Shown here in pieces: positions 1-8,336 of a stretch of DNA of 64,000 nucleotides. The notes under the pieces are model-generated. The model worked only from the letters and a program-made list of their open reading frames with translations. It ran no database searches and was not told where the DNA came from. The stretch spans positions 17,127-81,126 of the forward strand of contig CAILWV010000006.1 in NCBI GenBank assembly GCA_903838055.1. Reading direction: 5' to 3'. Both the position numbers and the translations under genes were made by a program. This DNA is from an uncultured Bacteroidota bacterium. GTDB taxonomy: Bacteria; Bacteroidota; Bacteroidia; Flavobacteriales; Flavobacteriaceae. Numbering within the stretch: position 1 is the stretch's first letter; every line of letters begins with the position of its first letter.

Positions 1-2
1 AA

Positions 3-473
3 AAGCAAGATTTAGAAGACGATAGTACTCGAGAGAATTTTGTAGGACTTGAATCATTTGAGACTGGTAAAAATTTATATAGAAAAGAACAATATGAATT
101 AGCTTTAAATTATTTTGACAAAGCAATAGAAAATGGTTATAAATATTCAGATATTTTCTCTTTTCGTGGCCATTGCTCAAATTATTTAGGACTCTATTAT
201 GATGCGCTTGAAGATTTTAATAAAGCAATAAATTTAAATCCGCAAAAAGGTATTGCAAGTAACTATTGTATGAGAAGCTTTATTAAAGATTCTATTTACG
301 ATTTTGAAGGAAGTATTGCTGATATAAAAGAAGCAATTCGTCTTTCAAAATTAAACAACGATGACAATAGATGGTGGAATAATTATGCTAAAGAAAATGG
401 ATATAAATCAGCAACAGAAAAATATGAAAAGGATTTAATCTACTTAAATAGAAAAAATAAAAATAATAATTAG
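3..473 (+). CDS. TPR-repeat protein, 5' end outside the window
   Basis: An open frame runs from the window edge to the stop at 473, so the gene is 5'-truncated and the ATG at 270 is internal. The visible part reads as tetratricopeptide helices, with the pattern YELALNYFDKAIENG followed about 34 residues later by YYDALEDFNKAINLNP, the usual 34-residue TPR period. The C-terminus is lysine- and asparagine-rich. TPR proteins are protein-interaction scaffolds; nothing here indicates the partner. The next gene starts 10 bases downstream on the same strand, so the two may be cotranscribed. Confidence 0.7.
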   Translation, partial: KQDLEDDSTRENFVGLESFETGKNLYRKEQYELALNYFDKAIENGYKYSDIFSFRGHCSNYLGLYYDALEDFNKAINLNPQKGIASNYCMRSFIKDSIYDFEGSIADIKEAIRLSKLNNDDNRWWNNYAKENGYKSATEKYEKDLIYLNRKNKNNN

Positions 474-482
474 ACCTACCAA

Positions 483-887
483 ATGAAAACTAAAATTTTA
501 AATTTTCTATTAATCATTACATCCCTTTGTGGGTATTTAGAATGGAGTGGAAATAACCATATTTTTCTATTTAAAGCAGAGGCAGATATAATTTCTAAAT
601 TATTCACGAATCCAATTTCGGTAGTACACCCATTTACAATACTACCAATTATAGGCCAGTTACTTTTACTAATTACATTATTTCAAAAGTATCCAAGTAA
701 AATTCTTACGTTTATTAGCATTGGAGGATTAGGATTAGGATTACTTTTAGGTTTCATGTGCTTGATAGGATTGATAAGTTTGAAATTCAAAATAATCATT
801 TCAACTATTCCGTTTATTATAGTATCCGTTTTAACAATTATTAATTATCGGAAAGCAAAATTACAAGAACCTAAGTTGACTATTTAA
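483..887 (+). CDS. Small multi-spanning membrane protein
   Basis: The product is 134 residues with about four hydrophobic segments: roughly residues 5-20, 48-66, 73-98 and 103-122. There is a short charged tail ending KAKLQEPKLTI. No catalytic motif is visible and I do not recognise the family. It follows the TPR gene by 10 bases and ends 4 bases before the stop of the convergent fhs gene. It is probably an integral inner-membrane protein of unknown role. Confidence 0.55.
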   Translation: MKTKILNFLLIITSLCGYLEWSGNNHIFLFKAEADIISKLFTNPISVVHPFTILPIIGQLLLLITLFQKYPSKILTFISIGGLGLGLLLGFMCLIGLISLKFKIIISTIPFIIVSVLTIINYRKAKLQEPKLTI

Positions 888-890
888 AAC

Positions 891-2564
891 TTAAGACAAC
901 CCAATTATCTTTCCGTTGTCATCAATATCAATACGTTCTGCATTTGGAACAGCAGGTAAACCAGGCATTCGCATTACATCGCCAAGTAAAGGTACAATAA
1001 ATCCTGCACCACTCGCAATTTCAAATTCACGAACCGTAATAATAAAATCAGTAGGTCTTCCTATTAGCTTTTCATTATCTGAAAAACTAGCAGGAGTTTT
1101 AGCCATACAAACCGAAAATTCATTAAACCCTAAATCATTAATCATCTTTAATTGGGTTTTGGATTTAGGCGAAAATTCTACTGCTTTTGCACCATAAATC
1201 TCAGTTGCAATAGTTATTATTTTCTGTTCTATAGAATCTTCTTTTTCATATAAAGGTTTATAGTTAGCATTACCACTTTCTATTTCGGCAATTACTTTTT
1301 CTGCCAATGCTGCCGAACCTTTTCCACCTTCAACAAATGCTGTACTTACAATTGCAGTTACTCCTTTAGTTAAACACAATGCTTTTAATACATTATATTC
1401 CGCCTGGGTATCGTCTGGAAAAGCATTAATACAAACAACAGGATTTAATCCAAACTTCTGGATATTTTCGATATGTTTTTCTAAGTTACAAAACCCTTTT
1501 TCGATTGCTGCAACATTCTCTGTTTTAAATTCTTCGGCACTGCAACCTGAATGGTGTTTTATAGCTCTAATAGTCGCCACTAAAACAACTGCGTCTGGCT
1601 TCAACCCAGATTGTCCACATTTGATATGAAGAAACTTTTCGGCACCTAAATCGGCACCAAAGCCTGCTTCGGTTACTACATAATCTCCAAGCGAAAGTCC
1701 CATTTTAGTGGCAATAGCTGTATTTGTACCCTGAGCAATACTAGCAAATGGGCCGCCATGTAAAATTGCTGGATTACCTTCAAGGGTTTGTACTAAATTA
1801 GGTTTCAAGGCATCTTTAAGCAAAACTGCCATTGCTCCTACCACTTTTAAATCTCTTGCGAAAACTGCTTTTCCATCTAACGTTTTGCCAACAAAAATTG
1901 CACCTAAACGAATTTTCAAATCTTGTAAATCTTTAGAAAGACATAATATCGCCATCACTTCTGAAGCCGGAGTAATATTAAAACCATCTTCCCGCATCGT
2001 TCCATTTCCTTTATTTCCGACTCCGATTATTATTTGTCGAAGTGAACGATCGTTCATATCCATCACACGTTTCCATGCAATAGATTTTGGATCTAAATTC
2101 AAAGAATATTGGGGATTTTGTAAATTGTTATCAATAACTGCAGACAATAAATTATTTGCTTTTTCAATGGCAGAAAAATCTCCAGTAAAATGCAAATTAA
2201 TATCCTCCATTGGAACAACTTGAGCATATCCACCTCCAGCTGCACCACCTTTCAATCCAAAAACAGGACCAAGAGAAGGTTCGCGCAAAGCCGCAATTGC
2301 TTTCTTTCCAATAAAATTCAAACCATCTGTTAAGCCAATAGACATCGTAGTTTTACCCTCTCCATATTTGGTTGGTGACATTGCCGAAACCAAAATCAAT
2401 TTCCCTTTTGGACTTTCAACCTGCAGTTCAAGAGGCAATTTAGCCTTATACTTTCCGTAATATTCTAGATCGTCTTCTGTAATATTTATTTTTTCAGCAA
2501 TAACACGAATAGGTTGCAAGGTTGCACTTTGTGCAATTTCAATATCGGAGGGGAAATTTGACAT
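891..2564 (-). CDS. fhs: Formate-tetrahydrofolate ligase
   Basis: This enzyme makes 10-formyl-tetrahydrofolate from formate, THF and ATP in cytosolic one-carbon metabolism. The 557-residue length fits the family. The nucleotide loop SPTKYGEGKTT lies near residues 63-73. The REPSLGPVFGLKGGAAGGG segment and the HFTGDFSAI motif are characteristic and intact. The ATG at 2564 is the only sensible start. The gene stands alone on the minus strand; the RES/Xre pair upstream ends 57 bases before it. The product feeds the folate pool that MetF and MetH, encoded further along the window, draw on. Confidence 0.96.
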   Translation of the reverse strand: MSNFPSDIEIAQSATLQPIRVIAEKINITEDDLEYYGKYKAKLPLELQVESPKGKLILVSAMSPTKYGEGKTTMSIGLTDGLNFIGKKAIAALREPSLGPVFGLKGGAAGGGYAQVVPMEDINLHFTGDFSAIEKANNLLSAVIDNNLQNPQYSLNLDPKSIAWKRVMDMNDRSLRQIIIGVGNKGNGTMREDGFNITPASEVMAILCLSKDLQDLKIRLGAIFVGKTLDGKAVFARDLKVVGAMAVLLKDALKPNLVQTLEGNPAILHGGPFASIAQGTNTAIATKMGLSLGDYVVTEAGFGADLGAEKFLHIKCGQSGLKPDAVVLVATIRAIKHHSGCSAEEFKTENVAAIEKGFCNLEKHIENIQKFGLNPVVCINAFPDDTQAEYNVLKALCLTKGVTAIVSTAFVEGGKGSAALAEKVIAEIESGNANYKPLYEKEDSIEQKIITIATEIYGAKAVEFSPKSKTQLKMINDLGFNEFSVCMAKTPASFSDNEKLIGRPTDFIITVREFEIASGAGFIVPLLGDVMRMPGLPAVPNAERIDIDDNGKIIGLS

Positions 2565-2621
2565 AAAAGAAAAAATTGAATAGAATTAGAAAAAATGATT
2601 AACCAAAAATAGAAAAAAAAC

Positions 2622-3077
2622 TCAACTCTTAATTCTATAATCGTATATATATTCTTCTACTGCAACAATTTTAACAGCATTAGAATCTAAATTAGTTGGG
2701 TTTATTATGAAATTAAATTCATTCGGAATTATTACCGAAGGAACTTTTATTATAGTAGAAGAAGCTTGAATTAATTTATCAGATCCAAATGTTTTGGTTG
2801 ATGAACTTGCAGGAATTGCCTTCCAATTATTTGGTAAACTTTCGTTTGAAATTTCTTCAATTAAATAATCTTGAATTTCAATAATTGTAAAACACAATTT
2901 ATGTTTAATAAATTCAAATCCAATATTGACGGAATATTCCAACAAAGCCAAAGATCTACTCTGAGATGTATATACACAAGGAATACCTATTCTATTCCAC
3001 CTTCCACCATATAATTTAGCTCCTAAACCAGATAAATCATTACAATATTGTGCTTTGCCAATTCTATAAACTAACAT
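2622..3077 (-). CDS. RES-domain toxin
   Basis: The 151-residue protein has the RES hallmarks: YRIGKAQY at the N-terminus, GGRWNRIGIPCVYTSQSRSLALLEYSVN around residues 24-51 (conserved Arg, Tyr, Ser, Glu), and a basic C-terminus. Characterised RES toxins are ADP-ribosyltransferase-fold enzymes that degrade NAD+ and stop growth. The start lies 3 bases after the stop of the upstream antitoxin gene, the usual antitoxin-toxin order. The key residues are present, so the toxin looks intact. Enzyme activity is inferred from the family. Confidence 0.88.
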   Translation of the reverse strand: MLVYRIGKAQYCNDLSGLGAKLYGGRWNRIGIPCVYTSQSRSLALLEYSVNIGFEFIKHKLCFTIIEIQDYLIEEISNESLPNNWKAIPASSSTKTFGSDKLIQASSTIIKVPSVIIPNEFNFIINPTNLDSNAVKIVAVEEYIYDYRIKS

Positions 3078-3080
3078 AAG

Positions 3081-3596
3081 CTAGGAATAAATACCATATT
3101 CAATACGGCCTAAAAGGTTTTTTACTTCTTCTCTTCCAAATTGATTATCAATAATATCAAAAGGTGTTTTACCTGCTAATGCTTTATTAGAAACAAACAT
3201 CCAAGAATTAAAATCATCAACATCTTCAAATACTTCATATCCATAAGAGTACAAATCAGTTAATGCAAGTATTTTCTCTGAAATACTATCACTATAAACC
3301 TCATTTTTTTTCTTATTAATAAGTGTGGCTCTAGTTACAGCCAAAGCTTGTGCCAATTTATCGTAGTCTAAATGCGCTTTTAACTTGAATTGTTCTAAAT
3401 CATTTTTATTTATCCCTTTATCAAGTAATGACATTTTTTCAAAAGAAGTCATTTTATTTATTGGTGTAGAAATTCCTGAAACTATTGAATTCCAAAAATC
3501 ATAAGCGGGATTAGAAAAATAAATTGAAGAAATAGGTTCATTAACTACATCTTGAATCTTATTTTTAGTTTCATATTTTTTAATGATTTTTGACAT
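3081..3596 (-). CDS. Xre/MbcA/ParS-type antitoxin
   Basis: This is the antitoxin partner of the RES toxin immediately downstream. The 171-residue protein has a divergent helix-turn-helix region (about residues 60-100, YDKLAQALAVTRATLINKKK). A C-terminal ParS/MbcA-like toxin-binding domain follows (about 110-171), with the typical run WMFVSNKALAGKTPFDII. In this family the C-terminal tail blocks the RES active site and the HTH represses the operon. A perfect inverted repeat sits just upstream of the likely -7 box, consistent with autoregulation. Confidence 0.87.
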   Translation of the reverse strand: MSKIIKKYETKNKIQDVVNEPISSIYFSNPAYDFWNSIVSGISTPINKMTSFEKMSLLDKGINKNDLEQFKLKAHLDYDKLAQALAVTRATLINKKKNEVYSDSISEKILALTDLYSYGYEVFEDVDDFNSWMFVSNKALAGKTPFDIIDNQFGREEVKNLLGRIEYGIYS

Positions 3597-3622
3597 AGTA
3601 TAATTTTTAAAATATTACAATA

Positions 3623-3650
3623 CAAATTTATACTTTTTTATCGGGATAAA
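3623..3650 (-). promoter_or_regulatory. Promoter -7 box and candidate antitoxin operator
   Basis: On the minus strand, TAAATTTG (3623-3630) matches the flavobacterial -7 consensus TAnnTTTG, 27 bases before the antitoxin ATG. Directly upstream, 3637-3650 is the inverted repeat TTTATC-CC-GATAAA, well placed for an autorepressing antitoxin. No clear -33 TTG was found. Binding is inference. Confidence 0.45.
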
Positions 3651-3691
3651 TAATTTTATTCCCATTTATTTCCTTTATATTTCAAATAAAA

Positions 3692-3725
3692 AATTCCTAA
3701 CAGACATTAAAATCTATTAGGAATT
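3692..3725 (-). terminator. Terminator after the chaperone/MoxR genes
   Basis: The arms AATTCCTAA and TTAGGAATT flank a 16-base loop. On the minus strand the hairpin is followed by TTTTTTATTT. It lies about 20 bases past the MoxR stop codon, so it probably ends that operon. Confidence 0.7.
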
Positions 3726-3745
3726 AAATATTGGATAGTAACTAT

Positions 3746-4699
3746 TTAAAGTAATTTGTCAATAATCATTTCTTCAGTGATTCCTTCTGCATCAGCTTTA
3801 TAGTTTTTAATTATTCTATGGCGAAGTATTCCAACTGCAACAGCTTTTACATCTTCAATATCTGGAGAGAATTTACCGTTAAAAGCAGCATTTGCTTTGG
3901 CAGCCAAAATTAAATTTTGGGAAGCTCTCGGACCTGCACCCCAGTCTAAATAATTTTTAACATAGTCATTTGAAAGTGAGTTATCTGGTCTTGTTTTACT
4001 AACTATAGACACAGCATATTCAATTACATTATCAGCCACTGGAATTCGGCGAATTAAATGTTGAAACTCAATTATTTCTTCAGCTGTAAATAACGGATTT
4101 ATTGTTTGTTTCGCATCGGAAGTTGTACTTTTTACTACTTCAACTTCTTCAGCAAAAGAAGGATAATCTAGCTTAATAGCAAACATAAATCGGTCAAGCT
4201 GCGCTTCTGGCAAAGGATAAGTACCTTCTTGCTCAATAGGGTTTTGGGTTGCTAATACAAAATAAGGTAAATCTAATTTATAATTTTGCCCTGCAATAGT
4301 AACAGAACGCTCTTGCATAGCCTCTAACAAAGCTGCTTGTGTTTTAGGTGGCGTTCTATTAATCTCATCTGCAAGAATAATATTAGAAAAAATAGGGCCT
4401 TTGATAAATTTAAACTGACGATTTTCATCTAGAATTTCACTTCCTAAAATATCAGACGGCATCAAATCGGGAGTAAACTGAATTCGTTTAAAACCTAAAC
4501 CTAAGGCTTGTGAAATAGTATTTACCATCAAGGTTTTGGCCAAACCAGGAACACCAACTAAAAGTGCGTGCCCTCCAGAAAAAATACTTAGCAAAACTTG
4601 ATCTACCACTAGGTCTTGACCAATTATTATTTTAGAAATTTCTTTTTTAAGTTCTAATCTTTTTTGAACTAGATTTTGTATTGCTGCTACGTCGGACAT
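3746..4699 (-). CDS. MoxR-family AAA+ ATPase
   Basis: MoxR proteins are chaperone-like ATPases, often acting with von Willebrand-type partners in envelope maturation. The 317-residue protein has Walker A GVPGLAKT (about residues 43-50), Walker B ILADEINR, the family motif QNPIEQEGTYPLPEAQLDRF, and a C-terminal lid domain with GPRASQNLILAAKANA. It is full length. It follows two PpiC-type genes on the same strand (33-base gap), so it is likely in an operon with them. No vWA partner adjoins it here; the vWA gene at 61 kb is too far away to link. Confidence 0.93.
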   Translation of the reverse strand: MSDVAAIQNLVQKRLELKKEISKIIIGQDLVVDQVLLSIFSGGHALLVGVPGLAKTLMVNTISQALGLGFKRIQFTPDLMPSDILGSEILDENRQFKFIKGPIFSNIILADEINRTPPKTQAALLEAMQERSVTIAGQNYKLDLPYFVLATQNPIEQEGTYPLPEAQLDRFMFAIKLDYPSFAEEVEVVKSTTSDAKQTINPLFTAEEIIEFQHLIRRIPVADNVIEYAVSIVSKTRPDNSLSNDYVKNYLDWGAGPRASQNLILAAKANAAFNGKFSPDIEDVKAVAVGILRHRIIKNYKADAEGITEEMIIDKLL

Positions 4700-4732
4700 C
4701 TTATTTATTATTTTCTATATTAGAATTATGAA

Positions 4733-6136
4733 TTATTTCTTCAACCAATTGTTGGTGAATTTACAATCGCTATATTCTCCGTTTATCTTTATATAGGTTT
4801 CTTTAATTTTCTTTTCAGACCATTTTGCAATGGCATCAATTTGCTTTTCTTTAAGAGCAAGATCTTTGATTTTAGTATAATCTTTACTGAAATCAGCAAT
4901 GTGTTGTTCAATTTTATTAGTAACCATAATAATTTTAAAACGTTTCCCGGCTTTTGGATCTTCATCTAAAATAACAGGAGAAATTTCGCCACTATTCATA
5001 TTTGAAACTTGACCATAAAATTCAGGATCCATATTAGTTAATTCAAAATGTGAATCTTGAGTTTTAGGATTTATTAATGTACCTCCATTGGCACGAGTTT
5101 CTTTTTCATCTGACAAGGTTCTTGCAGCTTCAGCAAAAGTTATTTCTTTATCTTGAATACGTTTTTTAATCAATTCAATTTTACTTTTTGCTTCTTTTAA
5201 AGCATCAGGTGTAATTTTCGCAGCCATTAATATGTGACGTAATTCTAAATCCTGACCTTTAATTTTTTCTAGATAAATAATGTGAAAACCGAATTCCGTT
5301 TCAAACGGTTCAGAGATTTCACCTTCTTGCAGAGAATAAGCAACATCTTTAAATTCTTTTACAAAAGGAGTTTTCCTATTTATTTTATAGAAACCACCAC
5401 TTGATCTTGAACCAGGATCTTCGGTATATAAAACTGCTTTAGTTGTAAAACTTGCTCCTGCTAATACTTCTTTTTTAATCTCTTTAAGTCTATCAATTAC
5501 CGCTTGTTTTTCGGCTGCAGACACTTTAGGTGTAATAACAATTTGAGCCATTTCTAATTGCGCTCCTAACAGTGGTCTTTCGGATTCCGGTATTTTTTTA
5601 AAGAAATTTCTAGTTTCTTCTGGTGTAATTTGAATTGGATCAATAATCTTTTTTTGCATTTCAGCAGCTAATTTTTGTTGCTTCAAAATTTCAAAAAGTT
5701 CTGTTTTGAATTCATCTTCACTATTTTTCTTGAAATACTTTACCACATTATCCATTGACTTTAGTTGTTCAACCATGTAGTCAAGTTGTTGGTTCATTTT
5801 TTCTTTAACCTCTTCATCTTTAACAACAATAGAATCTTGAATCGCTTGGTGAGCATATAATTTATCTTCTAATAGTTTTCCCAACATTTGGCATCTTGTA
5901 ATGTCTTTAGTAGAACCACCTTGACTAGAAATCTCTAGCAATGCTTTATCAATATCTGAATCTAAAACAATATAATCACCAACAGTAGCAACGATACCAT
6001 CTATTTTTTGCCTTTTTTGTGTAGAAACCGATTTCTTTTCTGGTTCTTTCTCTTTAATTATTTCTTGTGCATTTGCATAAAAACAAATTAAAAAAAGGAA
6101 AATCCCTAGTACTCGTTTACAATTCAATATATTCAT
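4733..6136 (-). CDS. SurA-like periplasmic peptidyl-prolyl isomerase
   Basis: The 467-residue protein is predicted to be a periplasmic outer-membrane-protein chaperone. A signal peptide (MNILNCKRVLGIFLFLICFYANAQ) is followed by the SurA N-terminal segment IDGIVATVGDYIVLDSDID. Two parvulin (PpiC) domains lie at about residues 185-290 and 295-400, the first ending in FGFHIIYLEKIKG. This layout is that of SurA. It starts 12 bases after the neighbouring PpiC gene and precedes moxR, suggesting one operon for envelope protein folding. Confidence 0.88.
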   Translation of the reverse strand: MNILNCKRVLGIFLFLICFYANAQEIIKEKEPEKKSVSTQKRQKIDGIVATVGDYIVLDSDIDKALLEISSQGGSTKDITRCQMLGKLLEDKLYAHQAIQDSIVVKDEEVKEKMNQQLDYMVEQLKSMDNVVKYFKKNSEDEFKTELFEILKQQKLAAEMQKKIIDPIQITPEETRNFFKKIPESERPLLGAQLEMAQIVITPKVSAAEKQAVIDRLKEIKKEVLAGASFTTKAVLYTEDPGSRSSGGFYKINRKTPFVKEFKDVAYSLQEGEISEPFETEFGFHIIYLEKIKGQDLELRHILMAAKITPDALKEAKSKIELIKKRIQDKEITFAEAARTLSDEKETRANGGTLINPKTQDSHFELTNMDPEFYGQVSNMNSGEISPVILDEDPKAGKRFKIIMVTNKIEQHIADFSKDYTKIKDLALKEKQIDAIAKWSEKKIKETYIKINGEYSDCKFTNNWLKK

Positions 6137-6148
6137 TATTACTTTTTT

Positions 6149-8113
6149 TTATTTTTTAATTTGATTTTTAACTTTTTCAAAAGTGTCTTGATTCACCTTT
6201 ACCGTGAATTCTTTTTTAAGCTCGTTTACCCAATTTTGCTCTAAATATTGTTGGTAATCGTTTACTAGTTTTCCTTTACATTCTTCAAGAGTTTTTGGTG
6301 CTGCGGGAATTACTTTTACTACATTCGTAATATAATAATAATCTCCTTTAGGACTAATTTCCGAAAGGCCTAACTCCATTTTAGTACCTTTAGGCAAAGC
6401 TTCTGCTCCTTCTTCATAAACCGCTTGGTAATACATAATATTCACACTGTCTTTCGTGTTAAATTTATCCTTAATTTCTTTAGAGGTTTGATTTTTCTTT
6501 AACATGCTTAAGACTTTTTTCATCTTTTCTAAATCAGTAGAAGAATACACTTCGGCATCTACTCTCGTTTTCCAAAGATGTTTGTCTTTTTGTGTTTCAT
6601 AATAAGCTTTTAAACCTATAGTATCTGTTTTAGAACGTTGCCAGATTTCTTTATCCATTAAATCAAATAATAACAATCCATCTCGATATTCATCCATTAC
6701 CGCTGAAAATTCAGGAAATTCATTCTCTAAATTATCATTATTATATTGGTTCCTTTGTTCATCTACATAATTATCAAATAAAATATCTGTTAATTTTTCT
6801 ATTGGCTTAATTGAAGATCCTGCTTTTTGTTTGGAATAAACGTAATCTAAAAAGTCGGTTCCTGTGTAATTTTTTGTACCAATTACAAATAAAGTTTTAG
6901 AATATTTTTTTGTTTCTGTTGGAAGCGCCCATTTATTTTCGTAAAAATCATTAGTCACTAATTTTGATACTGCACTAAATAATTTAGCATCTTTTTTAAT
7001 TGGATATTTAACCCTAAGCTTTTCAGTCAATGAGTTAGTAATCAATCTAGAACGATCATCTTTACTAATTTTATTTTCTAATTCAACTTTAGAATCTTCA
7101 TAGGATTTCACTGGAAATTTATCGATGAATTTCACAATATGCCATCCAAATTGGGTTTCGAAAGGTTTTGAAATTGGATTTTCTTTAGATAAAGAAAACG
7201 CTTGGGTTTCAAATTCTTCAGAACTTAATTGCCCTGAAGCAAAACGATTTAAAACACCACCTTTTGAAGCAGAAGATTTATCCTCGGAGAATTGTTTTGC
7301 TAATTCTTCAAATTTTTCTCCTTGTTGTAGCTTTTTATAAATATCGTCAATAGTAGCTTTTGCATCTGGATTAGCTGCGCCATCTTTATTTTTCAAAATC
7401 ATAATATGAGCAACAGCAACCTCTCCTCTATTATCTCTTATGTCATTTACTTTAATTAAATGGTAACCAAAACGAGTTCGAACAGGCATAGAAATAGAAC
7501 CTACTGAAGTGTTATAAGCACCATTTTCGAATGCGTAAACCATTTTAAAACTTGTGAAATACCCTAAGTTTCCTTTATTTTCTTTAGCAGATGGATCTTG
7601 AGATACTTCTTGTGCTAATTTTCCAAAATCTTCGCCTTTAATAATTCTATCGCGAATTCCCAAAGTTTTATTGTAAGCCACTAAAGTATCAGCAGGAGCA
7701 GCATTTTCATCTAACAATATCAAAATATGAGAAGCATTAATTTCTTTTAATAATCTTTTATACCCTTCATCAACAAGCTCTTTTGTAACTTTTGAATCGG
7801 TTGTGTAATTTTTAGACAACTGCGTTCTGTAACTTTTAAGCTCCGTTTGGTATTGCGTATTATTTTGCAATCCTAACTTATTAGCTTTAGATACTTTCAA
7901 TTTATATCCTATAAATAATTCTAAATATTGATTTAAATCTTTTTGAGATTCATCTTTTACTAAATCTAAATTTTTATTGTAAACTCGAATAAACTCATCG
8001 GTATAAAATGATTTATCATCGATAGTAAATAAAACTTCTTTGGTGTTAGTTTGTGCTTTTGCAACCAAAACAAAACCCAATATCAATCCTAAAAAAACAT
8101 GCTTTAACTTCAT
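6149..8113 (-). CDS. Large PpiC-type periplasmic isomerase/chaperone
   Basis: The 654-residue exported protein has a signal peptide ending at about VLVAKAQ. The N-terminal helical region is SurA-like. Two parvulin domains follow, at about residues 125-228 (ASHILILLDENA to FGYHLIKVND) and 232-335 (VAHIMILKNK to FGWHIVKFID). A long C-terminal domain of about 300 residues has no motif I recognise. Such paired, oversized PpiC proteins are common in Bacteroidota and are presumed to assist envelope or outer-membrane protein folding. It is the first gene of the unit with the SurA-like and MoxR genes. Confidence 0.85.
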   Translation of the reverse strand: MKLKHVFLGLILGFVLVAKAQTNTKEVLFTIDDKSFYTDEFIRVYNKNLDLVKDESQKDLNQYLELFIGYKLKVSKANKLGLQNNTQYQTELKSYRTQLSKNYTTDSKVTKELVDEGYKRLLKEINASHILILLDENAAPADTLVAYNKTLGIRDRIIKGEDFGKLAQEVSQDPSAKENKGNLGYFTSFKMVYAFENGAYNTSVGSISMPVRTRFGYHLIKVNDIRDNRGEVAVAHIMILKNKDGAANPDAKATIDDIYKKLQQGEKFEELAKQFSEDKSSASKGGVLNRFASGQLSSEEFETQAFSLSKENPISKPFETQFGWHIVKFIDKFPVKSYEDSKVELENKISKDDRSRLITNSLTEKLRVKYPIKKDAKLFSAVSKLVTNDFYENKWALPTETKKYSKTLFVIGTKNYTGTDFLDYVYSKQKAGSSIKPIEKLTDILFDNYVDEQRNQYNNDNLENEFPEFSAVMDEYRDGLLLFDLMDKEIWQRSKTDTIGLKAYYETQKDKHLWKTRVDAEVYSSTDLEKMKKVLSMLKKNQTSKEIKDKFNTKDSVNIMYYQAVYEEGAEALPKGTKMELGLSEISPKGDYYYITNVVKVIPAAPKTLEECKGKLVNDYQQYLEQNWVNELKKEFTVKVNQDTFEKVKNQIKK

Positions 8114-8310
8114 TATGTATTATATTAATTAAGACATTTAAAAATTACACAGAATTACCTTATCGGCAAAACATAAGTTACAATCAACAAAAGTAACAAA
8201 TCGACTGTATTAAACAAGAATAGCTTGTACTATTAACAAAAATTTATTAACAGAAATTGCATATATCCTTTGAAAAGTAAAGTTGCATTAGTTATTTATT
8301 TAATAAATAG

Positions 8311-8318
8311 TATTTTTG
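8311..8318 (+). promoter_or_regulatory. Candidate -7 box for prfC
   Basis: TATTTTTG fits TAnnTTTG and lies 18 bases before the chosen ATG at 8337. The nearest upstream TTG is at 8283-8285, a 25-base gap, slightly long for the consensus. If correct, the transcript starts near 8325, so translation cannot begin at the in-frame TTG at 8316. Confidence 0.4.
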
Positions 8319-8336
8319 CATTCCATTACAAGAATT

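Noticed and set aside
8316..8336. Longer start (TTG) for prfC
   Set aside because: It would lie inside the probable -7 box, and the seven added residues do not match RF3 proteins; ATG at 8337 gives the normal length.
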